In this document: positions 39,089 through 50,348 of the stretch, in pieces | How positions within the stretch are numbered: the stretch's first letter is position 1 | How the letters are laid out: each line of letters starts with the position of its first letter | Source of the DNA: Pseudomonas citronellolis | Lineage (GTDB): Bacteria; Pseudomonadota; Gammaproteobacteria; Pseudomonadales; Pseudomonadaceae | Length of the DNA: 64,000 bases | Assembly: GCF_900112375.1 (NCBI RefSeq) | Contig: NZ_FOLS01000002.1 | Location: 193,550 to 257,549, forward strand | Direction of reading: 5' to 3' | Position numbers and translations under genes: made by a program | The notes under the pieces: model-generated | The model's input: only the letters and a program-made list of their open reading frames with translations | Told to the model about the DNA's origin: nothing | Databases searched by the model: none

Positions 39089-40102
39089 ATGACCTCACAG
39101 GCCCGCCTCACGCTGCCTCCTGCCCTACCGATGTTGTGCGATGCGCGAGGCCACCTGGACCCGGACGCCATCGGCTGGTCGTCGCGGCCGCTGCTGGATT
39201 GCGCCCTGCCCGGCCAGCGCGGCCGGCGCAAGCGCTGGAACCACTGGTGCCTGATCAGCCCGGGCTGGATGCTCTCGCTGACCATCGCCGACCTCGACTA
39301 CCTCGGCTACGGCGCCCTCTACTTCCTCGACCTGAACACCGGCAAGGCCTATTCCCGCACCCAGATCTGCCCGCTGGGCCTGTGCTGCGAGTTGCCCGAC
39401 CACCCCAACCAGAACCACGCCTTCCGCCACGAACGCCTCAACCTGGGCTTCGACGACCAGGGCGCGCGCCTGCGCATCCACGCCGACGCCGGCGACCTGG
39501 GCGGCCTGCCGCTGTCCCTGGCGCTGGACGTGCAGCGCCCGGCGCACCTGGACTCGGTCAACCTGGTGGTACCCATGGGCGGCAACCACTTCCACGCCTG
39601 CAGCCGGCAGATGGGCCTGCCCTTCACCGGCGCCCTGCAACTGGGCGAGGAAACCTACCAGGCCCAGGCCGGGCAGAGCTTCGCCGCGCTGGACTTCGGC
39701 CGTGGCGTGTGGCCCTTCCGCAGCTTCTGGACGCGCGCCGCCTTCGCCGCGCCCGGCGGCATCGCCGGCAACTTCGGCTCGGGCTGGACCGACCACAGCG
39801 AACACAAGGAAAACGCCCTGTGGTTCGGCGGCGAGCTGCAGCGCCTGCGCGGCGAGGTGGACATCCGCCAGGAGCCCAACGACCCGCTCGCTCCCTGGCG
39901 CCTGAGCACCGCCGACCAGCGCGTCGACCTCGCCTTCACCCCGCTCAAGCTGCACGAGGCCTCGCCGCGCCTGGGCCTGCTCTATGCCCACACCAGCCAG
40001 TGGTTCGGCCACTACGACGGCTTCCTGCGCAGCGCCGCCGGCGAGCAGGTGCCGGTCAAGCGCGCCCTGGGCTGGATAGGCGCCACCCACGCGCGCTGGT
40101 AG
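39089..40102 (+). CDS. DUF2804 domain protein
   Basis: 337 aa from ATG 39089 (MTSQARLTLPPALP); the open frame extends 30 codons upstream but without a good ribosome site. It matches DUF2804: GRRKRWNHWCLISPGWMLSLTIADLDYLGYGALYFLD, later GRGVWPFRSFWTRAAFA and ENALWFGGELQRL. The family is uncharacterised; no signal peptide or catalytic motif is evident. It lies divergent from DUF2059 and upstream of fumC. Confidence 0.75.
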   Translation: MTSQARLTLPPALPMLCDARGHLDPDAIGWSSRPLLDCALPGQRGRRKRWNHWCLISPGWMLSLTIADLDYLGYGALYFLDLNTGKAYSRTQICPLGLCCELPDHPNQNHAFRHERLNLGFDDQGARLRIHADAGDLGGLPLSLALDVQRPAHLDSVNLVVPMGGNHFHACSRQMGLPFTGALQLGEETYQAQAGQSFAALDFGRGVWPFRSFWTRAAFAAPGGIAGNFGSGWTDHSEHKENALWFGGELQRLRGEVDIRQEPNDPLAPWRLSTADQRVDLAFTPLKLHEASPRLGLLYAHTSQWFGHYDGFLRSAAGEQVPVKRALGWIGATHARW

Positions 40103-40189
40103 GCGCTATCGGCGCCATTGACGCAGCGCGGAACCCGAAAGCCGGCACAAGGCCTAAACTCCCTCAGATCATTCCGGGAGGACGCCTTC

Positions 40190-41576
<1,387 letters not shown>

Positions 41577-41584
<8 letters not shown>

Positions 41585-42200
41585 ATCCGGCAAATCCGGC
41601 GCCACGCCCCTGGAGGGCGACGGCAAGCGCATCCTGGTGATCCTCGGCACGCCCAAGGCCGACGGCTTCTGCCACGCCCTGGCCGACGCCTACCAGCACG
41701 GCGCGCGCAGCCAGGACCACGTGGTGCGTACCCTGAAGCTCGGCGAACTGCGCTTCGACCCGGTGCTGCGCGGCGGCTACGAACGCAGCCAGGACCTGGA
41801 GCCGGACCTGCTCGAAGCCCAGCGCCAGGTGCACTGGGCGCAGCACCTGGCGTTCGTCTATCCGATCTGGTGGGGCGGCCTGCCGGCGCTGCTGCAGGGC
41901 TTCTTCGACCGGGTGTTCCTGCCCGGCTTCGCCTTCCGCTACCGCACCCCGCAGGACCGCGAGTGGGAGCCGCTGCTGGGCGGGCGCAGCGCCGACCTGC
42001 TGGTGACCCACGACCAGACGCACTGGCGCTACCGCCTGCGCCAGGGCGCCCCGGCGCACCGCCAGATGGTGCGCTGCATCCTCGGCCCGTGCGGCATCGC
42101 CACCCGCCACCTAGAAGAGTTCAGCCCCATGCGCGGCGCCAGCGAGGAACAGCGCCAGGCCTGGCTCAAGCGCGCCGAGCAGTTGGGCACGCAGGTGTGA
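41577..42200 (+). CDS. NAD(P)H-dependent flavodoxin-fold oxidoreductase
   Basis: 207 aa, starting within the last codons of fumC with GGAGG upstream. The fold is that of the NQO1/MdaB group: [21 protein letters not shown], then [33 protein letters not shown], the FMN/FAD and quinone site. Probably a two-electron quinone reductase. The overlap shows translational coupling to fumC; PA0853 next to PA0854 is the same pair in P. aeruginosa. Confidence 0.83.
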
Positions 42201-42352
42201 GCACCGGGCGGGCCGATGGCCCGCCCAGCATCCTTCCTCCGGGAGCCGGGGCTTTTCCAGACGTTCCCTAAAGCCCCCTCCCACCCTCCTCGCCTAGCAT
42301 CCCGGCCCTTGCCGCCATTCCTGGCGGCGCATTGCCTGTCTAGGGAGGAAAC

Positions 42353-43039
42353 ATGTTCCGCAAACTGGGAGCCGAACTGCTCGGCACGTTCTGGCTGGTC
42401 TTCGGCGGCTGCGGCAGCGCCGTGCTGGCCGCGCAATTCGGCAATGTCGGCATCGGCCTGCTCGGTGTATCGCTGGCCTTCGGCCTGACCGTGGTGACCA
42501 TGGCCTACGCCGTGGGCCCGATCTCCGGCGGCCACTTCAACCCGGCGGTGAGCCTGGGGCTGTGCGTCGGCGGGCGCTTCCCCGCCCACCAGCTGCTGCC
42601 CTACGTGCTGGCCCAGGTGGCCGGCGGCCTGCTCGCCGGCGCCGCGCTCTACTGCATCGCCAGCGGCGCCGCCGGCTTCGATCCGTCGAAGGGCTTCGCC
42701 GCCAACGGCTATGCCGAACACTCGCCGGGCGGCTACAGCCTGCAGGCGGTGCTGCTGTGCGAAGTGCTGATGAGCGCGGTCTTCCTGTTCATCATCATGG
42801 GCGCCACCGACCGCGACGCCCCGGCCGGCTTCGCGCCGCTGGCCATCGGCCTGGCCCTGGCGCTGATCCACCTGGTCAGCATCCCGGTCAGCAACACCTC
42901 GGTGAACCCGGCGCGCAGCCTGGGCGTGGCGCCCTTCACCGATCCCTGGGCGCTGCAGCAGCTGTGGGCATTCTGGGTCGCGCCGCTGGCCGGCGGGGTG
43001 GTGGGTGCGCTGGCCTGGCGGGTTATTCGCGGGCGTTGA
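42353..43039 (+). CDS. aqpZ: Aquaporin Z
   Basis: 228 aa, ATG 42353 after GGGAGGA. Six helices and the two NPA boxes, HFNPAVSLG and SVNPARSLG. The selectivity-filter Arg follows the second NPA as in water-specific channels, and the start [21 protein letters not shown] is typical of AqpZ. It allows rapid water flow across the inner membrane. It is convergent with the heme receptor, separated by a repeat cluster. Confidence 0.93.
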   Translation: MFRKLGAELLGTFWLVFGGCGSAVLAAQFGNVGIGLLGVSLAFGLTVVTMAYAVGPISGGHFNPAVSLGLCVGGRFPAHQLLPYVLAQVAGGLLAGAALYCIASGAAGFDPSKGFAANGYAEHSPGGYSLQAVLLCEVLMSAVFLFIIMGATDRDAPAGFAPLAIGLALALIHLVSIPVSNTSVNPARSLGVAPFTDPWALQQLWAFWVAPLAGGVVGALAWRVIRGR

Positions 43040-43096
43040 GCGATTCGCGGATGGGGTCCGCTCCTACCAGGGGAATGACGTCGGCGCGCGGGCTTT

Positions 43097-43256
43097 CCCC
43101 TCACCCCAGCCCTCTCCCGGAGGGAGAGGGGGCTAGTCCGTGCCGAGAGGAGGCCTGGTTTCAGCCGGCAATCCCTGTGCTAGCCGGCTAACGCCGAAAC
43201 ACCAACGCACTCCGAACGGTCCCCTCTCCCTCCGGGAGAGGGTTAGGGTGAGGGGG
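43097..43256. repeat. MITE-like ~160-bp element (family R5)
   Basis: Same build and length as 20822-20980: hairpin end CCCTCTCCCGGAGGGAGAGGG, interior GTCCGTGCCGAGAGGAGG and CCGAACGGTCC, and a right end CCCTCTCCCTCCGGGAGAGGG. The middle differs from the other copies. Confidence 0.7.
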
Positions 43257-43312
43257 CCGCAGGCCTGCTCGCTCGATTCCGTTCCCCACACGCTCCATGA
43301 GGCCATGCACTT

Positions 43313-43455
43313 GTAGGAGCGGGCCCTGCCCGCGATTCGCGCGCAGGGCGCGCTCCTACAGGGGAATGACATCGGCGCTCGGGCTTTCCCCTCACCTCCC
43401 CCACCAAACACACCGCCCCGCAGGATGGGTGAAGCGAAGCGATACCCATCACCAC
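43313..43455. repeat. R2 repeat and half R3 near the heme receptor 3' end
   Basis: R2 at 43313-43359 (GTAGGAGCGGGCCCTGCCCGCG and inverted arm), half R3 at 43421-43455. They complete the gene-free gap 43040-43462 together with the R5 element. Confidence 0.75.
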
Positions 43456-43462
43456 CGCAACC

Positions 43463-46021
43463 TCAGAAGTACTGAGTCACACTGAACTTCGCATTGCGCC
43501 CCTGGCTGTACACGTTGTCCCCCGACAGCGCCGGGTGGTAGTCGCGGTTGAACAGGTTATCCACCGTAAGGTTCAGCTCGGTGTTCTCCAGGCCCAGGCG
43601 CCGCGGCTTCCAGCTGGCGAAGACACGCTGGGTGTCGTAGCTGTCGTTGGTCGTCTGGTCCCAGTAGCTGTCGCCCGCCACGGTGCCCATGCCGCCGGAG
43701 TACTTGTCGCTGGGCAGGCGGTCGGTCTGGCGGACGAACTCGCCCTGCCAGCCCATCTGCGCGTCCCAGTCGGGGAATTTCACGCCGAGGGTCGCCACCC
43801 ACTTCGCCGGCGGCACGTCGCGGGCCCAGACGTTGGGGCCCCAGGGGTTGCTGTAGGCGCCGTCGTGCTTGCCTTCCACCCAGCTGTACGACAGCCCGGC
43901 GAACAGCCGCTCGCTGTCGTAGAAGCTCTCGATCTCGAAGCCCTTGTAGGTCGCCCCGGGCAGGTTGCGGTAGTTGCTCAGCGGCAGCATGCCGGCGCAG
44001 CTGCCGCCGATGCTGCCGTCGTCGATGGACTGTTGCTCGCAGGCCACGCTGCGGGTGCGGAAGATTTCGTCCTTGATCTTGTTCTGGAACAGCGTGGTGC
44101 GCACCTGCAGGTTGTCGCCGGCGACGAACAGGTCCGGCAGGTTGACGATGTTGCCCAGGCGCAGGGCGTGGATGCGCTCGGCGTCCAGGTCGCGGCTGGT
44201 GGCGCTGATGGTGCTGCTGTTCTGCACCTCGTACTGCTCGTCGATCACCGGCGCGCGCCAGGTGCGCGAGTAGTCGGCGAAGAAGGCCACGCGCTCGGTG
44301 GCGGTCCAGAACAGCGACAGGCGCGGCGACCAGCCGCTGTAGGTCTGCGAGCTGTAGTCGTGGCCCTGGGCCGGGTTGTCGTAGAGCGGCGCATCGTTGG
44401 CCTTGCCGGCGTTGCGCACCTGGTCGAAGCGCAGCGACGGGGTGACGGTCACGCTGCCCCAGGTCAGCGCGTCCTGCACGTAGGCGCTGCGGGTGAGCTG
44501 CTTGCCGCTGGGCATGAAGGCCGGCTGGAAGTGCCCGTAGTTGTAGCGCGCGGTGTCGTAGGTGGAGCCGGGGATGTACATCTGCGTGTCGCGGGTGTGC
44601 TTGTGCAGTTGCGCGCCGACGGTGAAGGCGTGTTGCAGCGGGCCGGTGTCGAACAGGCTGGTGTTGCGCAGCTCCAGCACCTTGTCGCGGTAGTCGGTGT
44701 CCATCTTCTGCCCGCCGGTGGCGACCTGGAAGAAGGCGTCCGGGTTGCGCTCGTCGGTCTGCTCGACATGGGACTCGGAATACTGCAGCAGCAGGTCGAG
44801 CAGCGGGTTGTCGACGGGGTGGTACTGGTACTTGCCGGACCAGGTGGTGTCGGTGGTGTCGCGGTGCGCCAGCAGGCGCTTGAGCGCGGCCTCGTAGCCG
44901 TATTTGTCGATGCTCGACTGGGTCGGCGGCGTCGGGTAGCTGGCCGAGGAGAACGGCGTCCAACGCGTGCTTTCCGAACGGCTGTAGGAGAAGCCCAGGT
45001 CGTTGTCCGGGTTCGGGTGCAGATTCAGCTTGAACAGCCCGGCGTCCAGGTCCTGGGCGCTGTTGGGCAGGCGCTGCGGGTTGATCGGGTAGCGCCCTTC
45101 CGGGTCGGGGATGTGCCCGGCCAGCTTGATGTCGCGGCCATCGCGCGCGGTGAGGTAGGCCAGGGCGTCGACCTTGCGGTCCTCGCTGCGGCCGTAGACG
45201 GCGCCGCTGTAGATCTTCTGCTGGTCGTTGGAGTGGTAGCCGTACTTGAGCATGGCGCCGACGTCCTTGCCGTCGCGCAGCAGGTCGCCGGCGTCCTTGG
45301 TCTCCATGTGCACGGTGCCGCCGAAGCCGCCGTTGCCGTTGAACACCGAGTGCGGGCCCTTCTCCACCTCGATGCGCTTGATCAGCTCCGGCTCGATGAA
45401 CACGGTGCCCTGCTGGTAGCGCTCGAAGCCGCTCTTGGGCGCGCCGTCGAGGGTGAAGGGCACGTCCTCGGCGTCGCCCAGGCCCCAGATGTTGACGGTC
45501 TGCCCGCCGGGCTTGGGCGAGCCGCCCATGCTCACCCCGGGCAGGGTGTCGAGCAGGCTGGGGACGTTGTCGGCCTGGATGCGCTCGATGTCCTTGCGCG
45601 TCAGGGTCGAGCGCCCGACGCTGCTGGCGTCCACCGAGTCGCCGGTGCCGACGATGGTCTGCGAGTCCAGTTGCAGGGCGTTGTCCTGGAAGGCGTCGAC
45701 CTTGCCGCGGCGGCGCACCACGAAGCCCTCGCCGGCCTCCACCAGTTCCAGCGAGGTGCCCTGCAGCAGGCGCTCCAGGGCTTCGCGCACGCCGTAGCGG
45801 CCCTGCACCGCCGGCGCCTGCAGGCCCTGCAACTGGGCCTCGTCGAACAGCACCTGGACCTGCGCCTGCTCGGCCAGTTGGCCCAGCGCCGCGCTCAGCG
45901 GTTGCGCCGGCAGCGCCAGCTGCAGGTCGGCGCCGCGGCTGTATTCGGCCAGCAGCAGGCCGCCGAGCAGCGCCGCGCAGGCCAGCGGGCGGGAAAGCGG
46001 AAGGGTGAAGCGAGACAACAT
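43463..46021 (-). CDS. TonB-dependent heme receptor (HasR/HxuA class) with STN signalling domain
   Basis: 852 aa from ATG 46021; the same frame stays open far upstream but only as a shadow of the FecR gene. Signal peptide, then an N-terminal STN domain (about 30-110, LPAQPLSAALGQLAEQAQVQVLFDEAQLQG), plug (about 125-260) and barrel ending VTQYF. WRAPVIDEQYEVQ and DNLFNRDYHP are heme-receptor motifs. The STN domain contacts the FecR-like anti-sigma factor. There is no hemophore gene next to it, which favours an HxuIRA-like unit over hasIR-hasA. Confidence 0.85.
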   Translation of the reverse strand: MLSRFTLPLSRPLACAALLGGLLLAEYSRGADLQLALPAQPLSAALGQLAEQAQVQVLFDEAQLQGLQAPAVQGRYGVREALERLLQGTSLELVEAGEGFVVRRRGKVDAFQDNALQLDSQTIVGTGDSVDASSVGRSTLTRKDIERIQADNVPSLLDTLPGVSMGGSPKPGGQTVNIWGLGDAEDVPFTLDGAPKSGFERYQQGTVFIEPELIKRIEVEKGPHSVFNGNGGFGGTVHMETKDAGDLLRDGKDVGAMLKYGYHSNDQQKIYSGAVYGRSEDRKVDALAYLTARDGRDIKLAGHIPDPEGRYPINPQRLPNSAQDLDAGLFKLNLHPNPDNDLGFSYSRSESTRWTPFSSASYPTPPTQSSIDKYGYEAALKRLLAHRDTTDTTWSGKYQYHPVDNPLLDLLLQYSESHVEQTDERNPDAFFQVATGGQKMDTDYRDKVLELRNTSLFDTGPLQHAFTVGAQLHKHTRDTQMYIPGSTYDTARYNYGHFQPAFMPSGKQLTRSAYVQDALTWGSVTVTPSLRFDQVRNAGKANDAPLYDNPAQGHDYSSQTYSGWSPRLSLFWTATERVAFFADYSRTWRAPVIDEQYEVQNSSTISATSRDLDAERIHALRLGNIVNLPDLFVAGDNLQVRTTLFQNKIKDEIFRTRSVACEQQSIDDGSIGGSCAGMLPLSNYRNLPGATYKGFEIESFYDSERLFAGLSYSWVEGKHDGAYSNPWGPNVWARDVPPAKWVATLGVKFPDWDAQMGWQGEFVRQTDRLPSDKYSGGMGTVAGDSYWDQTTNDSYDTQRVFASWKPRRLGLENTELNLTVDNLFNRDYHPALSGDNVYSQGRNAKFSVTQYF

Positions 46022-46131
46022 GGCGAGTCCTCCCCGGGGACGATAGGGCCGCAAGATCGCGGCGAACGACGGGGAAGACGTGCAAACGCGAAAAACCCGC
46101 ACCTGCGAATGAAAATATTTCTTCTTTGTCG

Positions 46132-47073
46132 TCAGCGCGGCAGGATCAGCGCGCTGCCATCGGCCTGCCGGCGCACCCGCACGTCCGCCAGCGCCGGCAA
46201 GGCGGCGAGGAAGTCGTCCAGGCGGGCGATGCGCACGCTGCCGGACAGCTGCCGCCGGGCCAGGCGCGGGTCGCCCAGGCGGATGGGCGCGCTGCGGTAG
46301 CGCGAGAGTTCCTCGACCAGCTCGCCCAGCGGCCGCTCGCGGAAGCGCAGCAGGCCGTCGCGCCAGTCGGCCACCCGGGCCGGGTCGATACGTTCGACTT
46401 GCAGCGCGCCGTCGGCGGCCACCCGCGCCAGGTCGCCGCGCACCAGGGGCTGTTCCTGCGCGCGGTCCAGCCGCGGTTGCAGGGCCACCTTCCCATCGTT
46501 GACCGCCACTTGCAGGCCATCCTCCGCCAGGCGCAGGTCGAAGCGCGTGCCCACCACGCGCACGCGGCTGTCGCCGGCGCGCACGCGGAACGGCCGGGCG
46601 CTGTCGTGGGCCACCTCGAAATAGGCTTCGCCGCGCAGCAGCCGCACCTCGCGGTAGGCGCCGCTGAAGTCCACCCGCACCGCGGAGTCGCCGGCCAGGA
46701 ACAGCCGCGAGCCGTCGGCCAGGCGCAGCTCGCGCTGCTCGCCGGGGGCGCTGGCCTGGCTCAGTTGCGGGTCCACCAGCGGCCGGCCCCAGGGCATGGC
46801 GCCGAGCACCACCGCAGCCAGCACTGCCGCGGCAGTCGCCAGGCCGCGCCAGTGCGGCATATGGCGGGCCGGCGCCAGGACCGGGCGCGGCAGCAGGTCG
46901 AAGTCGTCCCACAGGCTTTCGATGGCGCGGTAGGCACGCTCGTGCGCCGCGTCCTCGGCCAGCCACTGGCGCCAGGCCTGGCGCTCGCGCTCGTCGGCGC
47001 CGGCGCGCAGGCGGCTGAACCACTTGGCGGCCAGCTCGTCGATGATCCTCTGTCGCTCCTGCTGCGGGCTCAT
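46132..47073 (-). CDS. FecR-family anti-sigma factor
   Basis: 313 aa from ATG 47073, overlapping the sigma stop by ATGA. Cytoplasmic N-terminal DUF4880 (ELAAKWFSRLRAGADERERQAWRQWLAEDAAHERAY), one membrane helix near 80-97, then a periplasmic FecR domain (RELRLADGSRLFLAGDSAVRVDF) and a secretin/STN-like C-terminus. It passes the receptor-occupied signal across the membrane to its sigma factor. Confidence 0.9.
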   Translation of the reverse strand: MSPQQERQRIIDELAAKWFSRLRAGADERERQAWRQWLAEDAAHERAYRAIESLWDDFDLLPRPVLAPARHMPHWRGLATAAAVLAAVVLGAMPWGRPLVDPQLSQASAPGEQRELRLADGSRLFLAGDSAVRVDFSGAYREVRLLRGEAYFEVAHDSARPFRVRAGDSRVRVVGTRFDLRLAEDGLQVAVNDGKVALQPRLDRAQEQPLVRGDLARVAADGALQVERIDPARVADWRDGLLRFRERPLGELVEELSRYRSAPIRLGDPRLARRQLSGSVRIARLDDFLAALPALADVRVRRQADGSALILPR

Positions 47074-47642
47074 GCCTCGTCCTCTCCTTGCATCTGCCGC
47101 TTGCAATGCAGCAGGGCGGCGGCCACGTGCTTCTCCACCATGCTCAGGGATATCCCCATGCGCTGCGCCACCTCGGCCTGGGACAGGCCGTCGAACTTGT
47201 GCAGCACGAAAGCCTCGCGGCGGCGCGGCGGCAGGCTGTCCAGGGCCGAGGCCAGGTGGCGCAGGTAGCGCTGGCGTTCCAGTTGCAGCATGGGTTCGCG
47301 GCCCTCGCTGGCCGGCTCGGCGCTTTCCCGGGCCTCGCCCTCGGCGGCGGACGGGCGCCGGCCGTCCTGGCGGCGCCAATGGTCGCGCAGCAGGTTACGG
47401 GCGATCTGGAAGAGGAAGGCGCGCGGCTGCCGCACCTGCTGGCGCGAGGCGGATTTCAGCCACTGGGCGAAGGTGTCCTGGGCCATGTCCGCGGCATCGG
47501 CCGAACTGCCCAGGTTGCGGTGCAGGAAGCGCAGCAGCTCGCCGTGGAAAGCCTGGTAGGCCTGCGCCACCGAGTGGCGGAAGCCCTCATCCACGGCCCC
47601 GCTCCCGCCGCCTTGCAGCCCTGTCGGCCGCCCTTCCCGCAT
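47070..47642 (-). CDS. ECF sigma factor (FecI type)
   Basis: 190 aa from ATG 47642; a GTG at 47594 with GGGAG upstream is an alternative start that removes 16 Gly-rich residues. Region 2 (FHGELLRFLHRNLGSSADAADMAQDTFAQWL) and region 4 (LDSLPPRRREAFVLHKFDGLSQAEVAQRMGISLSMVEKHV) are clear. It heads the sigma-FecR-receptor operon and has a Fur box 59 bp upstream, so it is made under iron limitation. Confidence 0.9.
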   Translation of the reverse strand: MREGRPTGLQGGGSGAVDEGFRHSVAQAYQAFHGELLRFLHRNLGSSADAADMAQDTFAQWLKSASRQQVRQPRAFLFQIARNLLRDHWRRQDGRRPSAAEGEARESAEPASEGREPMLQLERQRYLRHLASALDSLPPRRREAFVLHKFDGLSQAEVAQRMGISLSMVEKHVAAALLHCKRQMQGEDEA

Positions 47643-47700
47643 TCACGATAACGTCCCCGCACCGGCTTCATCCGCGCCGGACCACTGCTGCAATTTCACA

Positions 47701-47719
47701 AATGATAATACATATCATT
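47701..47719. promoter_or_regulatory. Fur box upstream of the ECF sigma gene
   Basis: AATGATAATACATATCATT: perfect 7-bp arms AATGATA/TATCATT around 5 bp, a close match to the Fur consensus. It lies in the spacer between the sigma gene and the DMT exporter, on the promoter side of the sigma operon. Confidence 0.8.
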
Positions 47720-47739
47720 CGCGAGATTAAAGGGACAAC

Positions 47740-48702
47740 TCAGGACGACAGCGCCGCCCTCGCCCGCCGCGCCCGGTAGCTGCGCAGCAGCGACGGCGCC
47801 AGCGCGGTCAGCGCCGAACCGCACACCACCAGCAGCGCTCCCAGGTAGGCCAGGCCGTCGAGGCTTTCCGGCTGCAGGTGCCCGGGCCACAGGCTGGCCG
47901 CCACGGCCACGCTGGCGATGGTCACCAGGGGCGTCAGCGCCAGGGTCGCGCTGACCCGCGAGGCTTCCCAATGGGCCAGGGCCTCGGCGAAGGCGCCATA
48001 GGCCACCAGGGTGTTCAGGCAGCAGGCCAGCAACAGCCAGGCCTGCACGCCATCGAGCAGCAGCACCTGCTGCGGATGCGCCCAGGGGCTGAGCAGCAGC
48101 GCGCAGCCCAGGTAGATCACCATCATCACCTGCAGCGAGTTCCACTGCGTGAGCAACTGCTTCTGCGCCAGCCCGTAGAAGGTCCAGACGAAAGCCGCCA
48201 GCAGGACGATGAGCACGCCCAGGGTGTAGTCGCCCAGCGAGCCGAACAGCTCCCCGAGACGCTGGTTGAAGAACAGCGCGAAGCCGCCCAGCAGCACCAG
48301 CAGGCCCAGCCCCTGGCCAAGGCTGAAGCTCTCCTTGAAGACGAACAGGCTGCCGAGCAGCAGCAGGATGGGCGCGATCTGGATCACCAGCTGGGTGGTG
48401 CCCGGGGTGAGCATGCGCAGGCCGACCAGGTAGAACACGTAGTTGCCGGTCAGCCCCAGCACCGCCAGCAGCACCAGGCCGCCGCCACGCCGGCCCAGCG
48501 GGCGGAAGCGCGGCAGTTGGCCGCGCACGGCCAGCCAGACGAACAGCACGCCACCGGCCACCACCAGGCGATACCAGGTGACGGTGACCGGGTCCATCAC
48601 CTTCAGGACTTCCTTCAGCTTGATCGGCAGGATGCCCCAGAGCACGGCGGTGACCAGGGAGAGGAACAGGCCGAATTGCCAGCGGCCGGAGGAAACGTGC
48701 AT
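47740..48702 (-). CDS. EamA/DMT-family transporter
   Basis: 320 aa from ATG 48702 (MHVSSGRWQFGLFLSLVTAVLWGILPIKLKEVL); an ATG 11 codons upstream (48735) is the alternative. Ten membrane helices as two EamA repeats; the first has DPVTVTWYRLVVAGG, the second FVWTFYGLAQKQLLTQWNSLQVM. DMT proteins of this type export amino acids or metabolites. It is divergent from the dehydratase-like gene at 48924; a shared substrate is possible but unproven. Confidence 0.8.
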   Translation of the reverse strand: MHVSSGRWQFGLFLSLVTAVLWGILPIKLKEVLKVMDPVTVTWYRLVVAGGVLFVWLAVRGQLPRFRPLGRRGGGLVLLAVLGLTGNYVFYLVGLRMLTPGTTQLVIQIAPILLLLGSLFVFKESFSLGQGLGLLVLLGGFALFFNQRLGELFGSLGDYTLGVLIVLLAAFVWTFYGLAQKQLLTQWNSLQVMMVIYLGCALLLSPWAHPQQVLLLDGVQAWLLLACCLNTLVAYGAFAEALAHWEASRVSATLALTPLVTIASVAVAASLWPGHLQPESLDGLAYLGALLVVCGSALTALAPSLLRSYRARRARAALSS

Positions 48703-48923
48703 GGAGGACAGCCCTTCGCGTGTGCGGTCAGCCATGCTAAGCCAGCGTCGGTGGCGCTCGACAGGAACAGTTCGGCGATACAACTGTACCGGTCCGACGG
48801 CACACTCGGGCGCAGGCGCTCGGAAGCGCTACTGGAGCGCTACGAAAAATCCTCTTCCCAGCTGTACCTGTCGCATTCCCGGCGCAGCGTCCTAGACTGC
48901 CCTCTCCCCATAGGAGAACCCCC

Positions 48924-49883
48924 ATGCCGCTCAGCCTGCCCGCCCTCGAAGCCGCTGCCGCCATCGTCCACCGCAGCCTGCCGCCCACCCCGCAGATCCG
49001 CTGGCCCCTGCTGGTGGAAGCCCTGGGCTGCGAAGCCTGGGTCAAGCACGAGAACCACTCGCCGGTGGGCGCCTTCAAGCTGCGCGGCGGGCTGGTCTAC
49101 TTCCACCACCTGGCGGCCCAGGCGCCCTGCCCGGCCGGGGTGATCAGCGCCACTCGCGGCAACCACGGCCAGTCCATCGCCTTCGCCGCGGCGCGCCTGG
49201 GCATGCCGGCGACCATAGTCGTGCCCCACGGCAACAGCCGCGAGAAGAACGCCGCCATGCGCGCCCTGGGCGCCAACCTGATCGAGCACGGCGAGGACTT
49301 TCAGGCCTCCCGCGAGTACGCCGGCGAACTGGCCGAGCGCGACGGCCTGCACCTGATTCCCTCCTTCCACCCCTGGCTGGTGGCCGGCGTGGCCAGCTAC
49401 AGCCTGGAGCTGCTGCGCGCCCACCCCGACCTGGACGTGTGCTACGTGCCGGTGGGCATGGGCTCGGGCATCTGCGGGATGATCGCCGCGCGCGACGCCC
49501 TGGGCCTGAAGACGCGCATCGTCGGCGTGGTCTCCAGCCATGCGCCGGCCTATGCGCTGTCCTTCGCCGCCGGGAAGCCGGTGTTCCATGCCACCAGCAC
49601 GCAACTGGCCGATGGCATGGCCTGCACCACCCCGGAGCCGAATGCGGTGGCAATGATCCGCGCCGGCGCCGACCATTTCGTCCAGGTCAGCGATGCGGAA
49701 ATCGGCGCGGCCATGCGCCTGCTGTTCACCGCCACCCACAACGTCGCCGAGGGCGCCGGCGCCGCGGCGCTGGCCGCCGCCCTGCAGGAGCGCGAGGCGC
49801 TGCGCGGGCTGAAGGTGGGCCTGGTGCTCAGCGGCGGCAACGTCGACCGCGAGGTCTACGCCCGCGAGCTGTCCGGCGGCTGA
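48924..49883 (+). CDS. Threonine-dehydratase-like PLP enzyme
   Basis: 319 aa, ATG 48924 after AGGAG. Fold-type II PLP enzyme: cofactor Lys52 in [11 protein letters not shown], phosphate-binding GMGSGICGM, and [15 protein letters not shown]. No C-terminal ACT domain, so it is of the catabolic, non-allosteric type, acting on threonine, serine or 3-hydroxyaspartate. The last 28 bp overlap the convergent soxR. Confidence 0.84.
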   Translation: MPLSLPALEAAAAIVHRSLPPTPQIRWPLLVEALGCEAWVKHENHSPVGAFKLRGGLVYFHHLAAQAPCPAGVISATRGNHGQSIAFAAARLGMPATIVVPHGNSREKNAAMRALGANLIEHGEDFQASREYAGELAERDGLHLIPSFHPWLVAGVASYSLELLRAHPDLDVCYVPVGMGSGICGMIAARDALGLKTRIVGVVSSHAPAYALSFAAGKPVFHATSTQLADGMACTTPEPNAVAMIRAGADHFVQVSDAEIGAAMRLLFTATHNVAEGAGAAALAAALQEREALRGLKVGLVLSGGNVDREVYARELSGG

Positions 49884-50338
49884 GCGTCCCAGTGCGCGCC
49901 CGGCCCCTGCTCCGCCAGCCTGTCGCCGGGGTTGCGCAGCGGGCAGGTCTCCAGCGACAGGCAGCCGCAGCCGATGCAGCCGTTGAGCTGGTCGCGCAGC
50001 AGCACCAGCTTGGCGATGCGCTCGTCCAGATCGTCGCGCCAGCGCGCTGAAAGCCGTGCCCAGTCGGCGGCCATGGGCGAACGCCCGCTGGGCAGGCTGG
50101 CCAGGGCCTCGGCGATCTCGTTCAGCGGGATGCCGACGCGCTGCGCCACCTTGATCACCGCCACCCGGCGCAGCACGTCGCGCGGGTAACGGCGTTGGTT
50201 GCCGGCATTGCGGGTGCTGTGGATCAGCCCCTTGGCCTCGTAGAAATGCAGCGCGGACACGGCCACGCCGGCGCGCCTGGCAAGTTCGCCGACGCTCAGT
50301 TCATGGGGTACGTGCAGGGCCTGGTGTTTTTTCGGCAT
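49856..50338 (-). CDS. soxR: Redox-sensing regulator SoxR
   Basis: 160 aa. MerR-type N-terminal HTH ([25 protein letters not shown]) and a C-terminal [2Fe-2S] ligand set Cys121, Cys124, Cys126 and Cys132 in [12 protein letters not shown]. In Pseudomonas SoxR responds to phenazines and other redox-cycling compounds rather than driving a SoxS cascade. A strong SoxR box lies between it and the divergent monooxygenase gene, the PA2273/PA2274 arrangement. Confidence 0.95.
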   Translation of the reverse strand: MPKKHQALHVPHELSVGELARRAGVAVSALHFYEAKGLIHSTRNAGNQRRYPRDVLRRVAVIKVAQRVGIPLNEIAEALASLPSGRSPMAADWARLSARWRDDLDERIAKLVLLRDQLNGCIGCGCLSLETCPLRNPGDRLAEQGPGAHWDAQPPDSSRA

Positions 50339-50348
50339 GGCGGGCTTG

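Noticed and set aside
46108-46130. Possible second Fur box (AATGAAAATATTTCTT) before the heme receptor
   Set aside because: Arms are weak and poorly symmetric compared with the perfect box at 47701; not reported as a site.
43535-46300. 921-codon plus-strand open frame opposite the heme receptor
   Set aside because: Antisense shadow; the receptor on the other strand has signal peptide, STN, plug and barrel.
46022-47023. N-terminal extension of the heme receptor through the FecR gene
   Set aside because: The frame is open, but the signal peptide and STN domain begin at 46021, and FecR is encoded in another frame.
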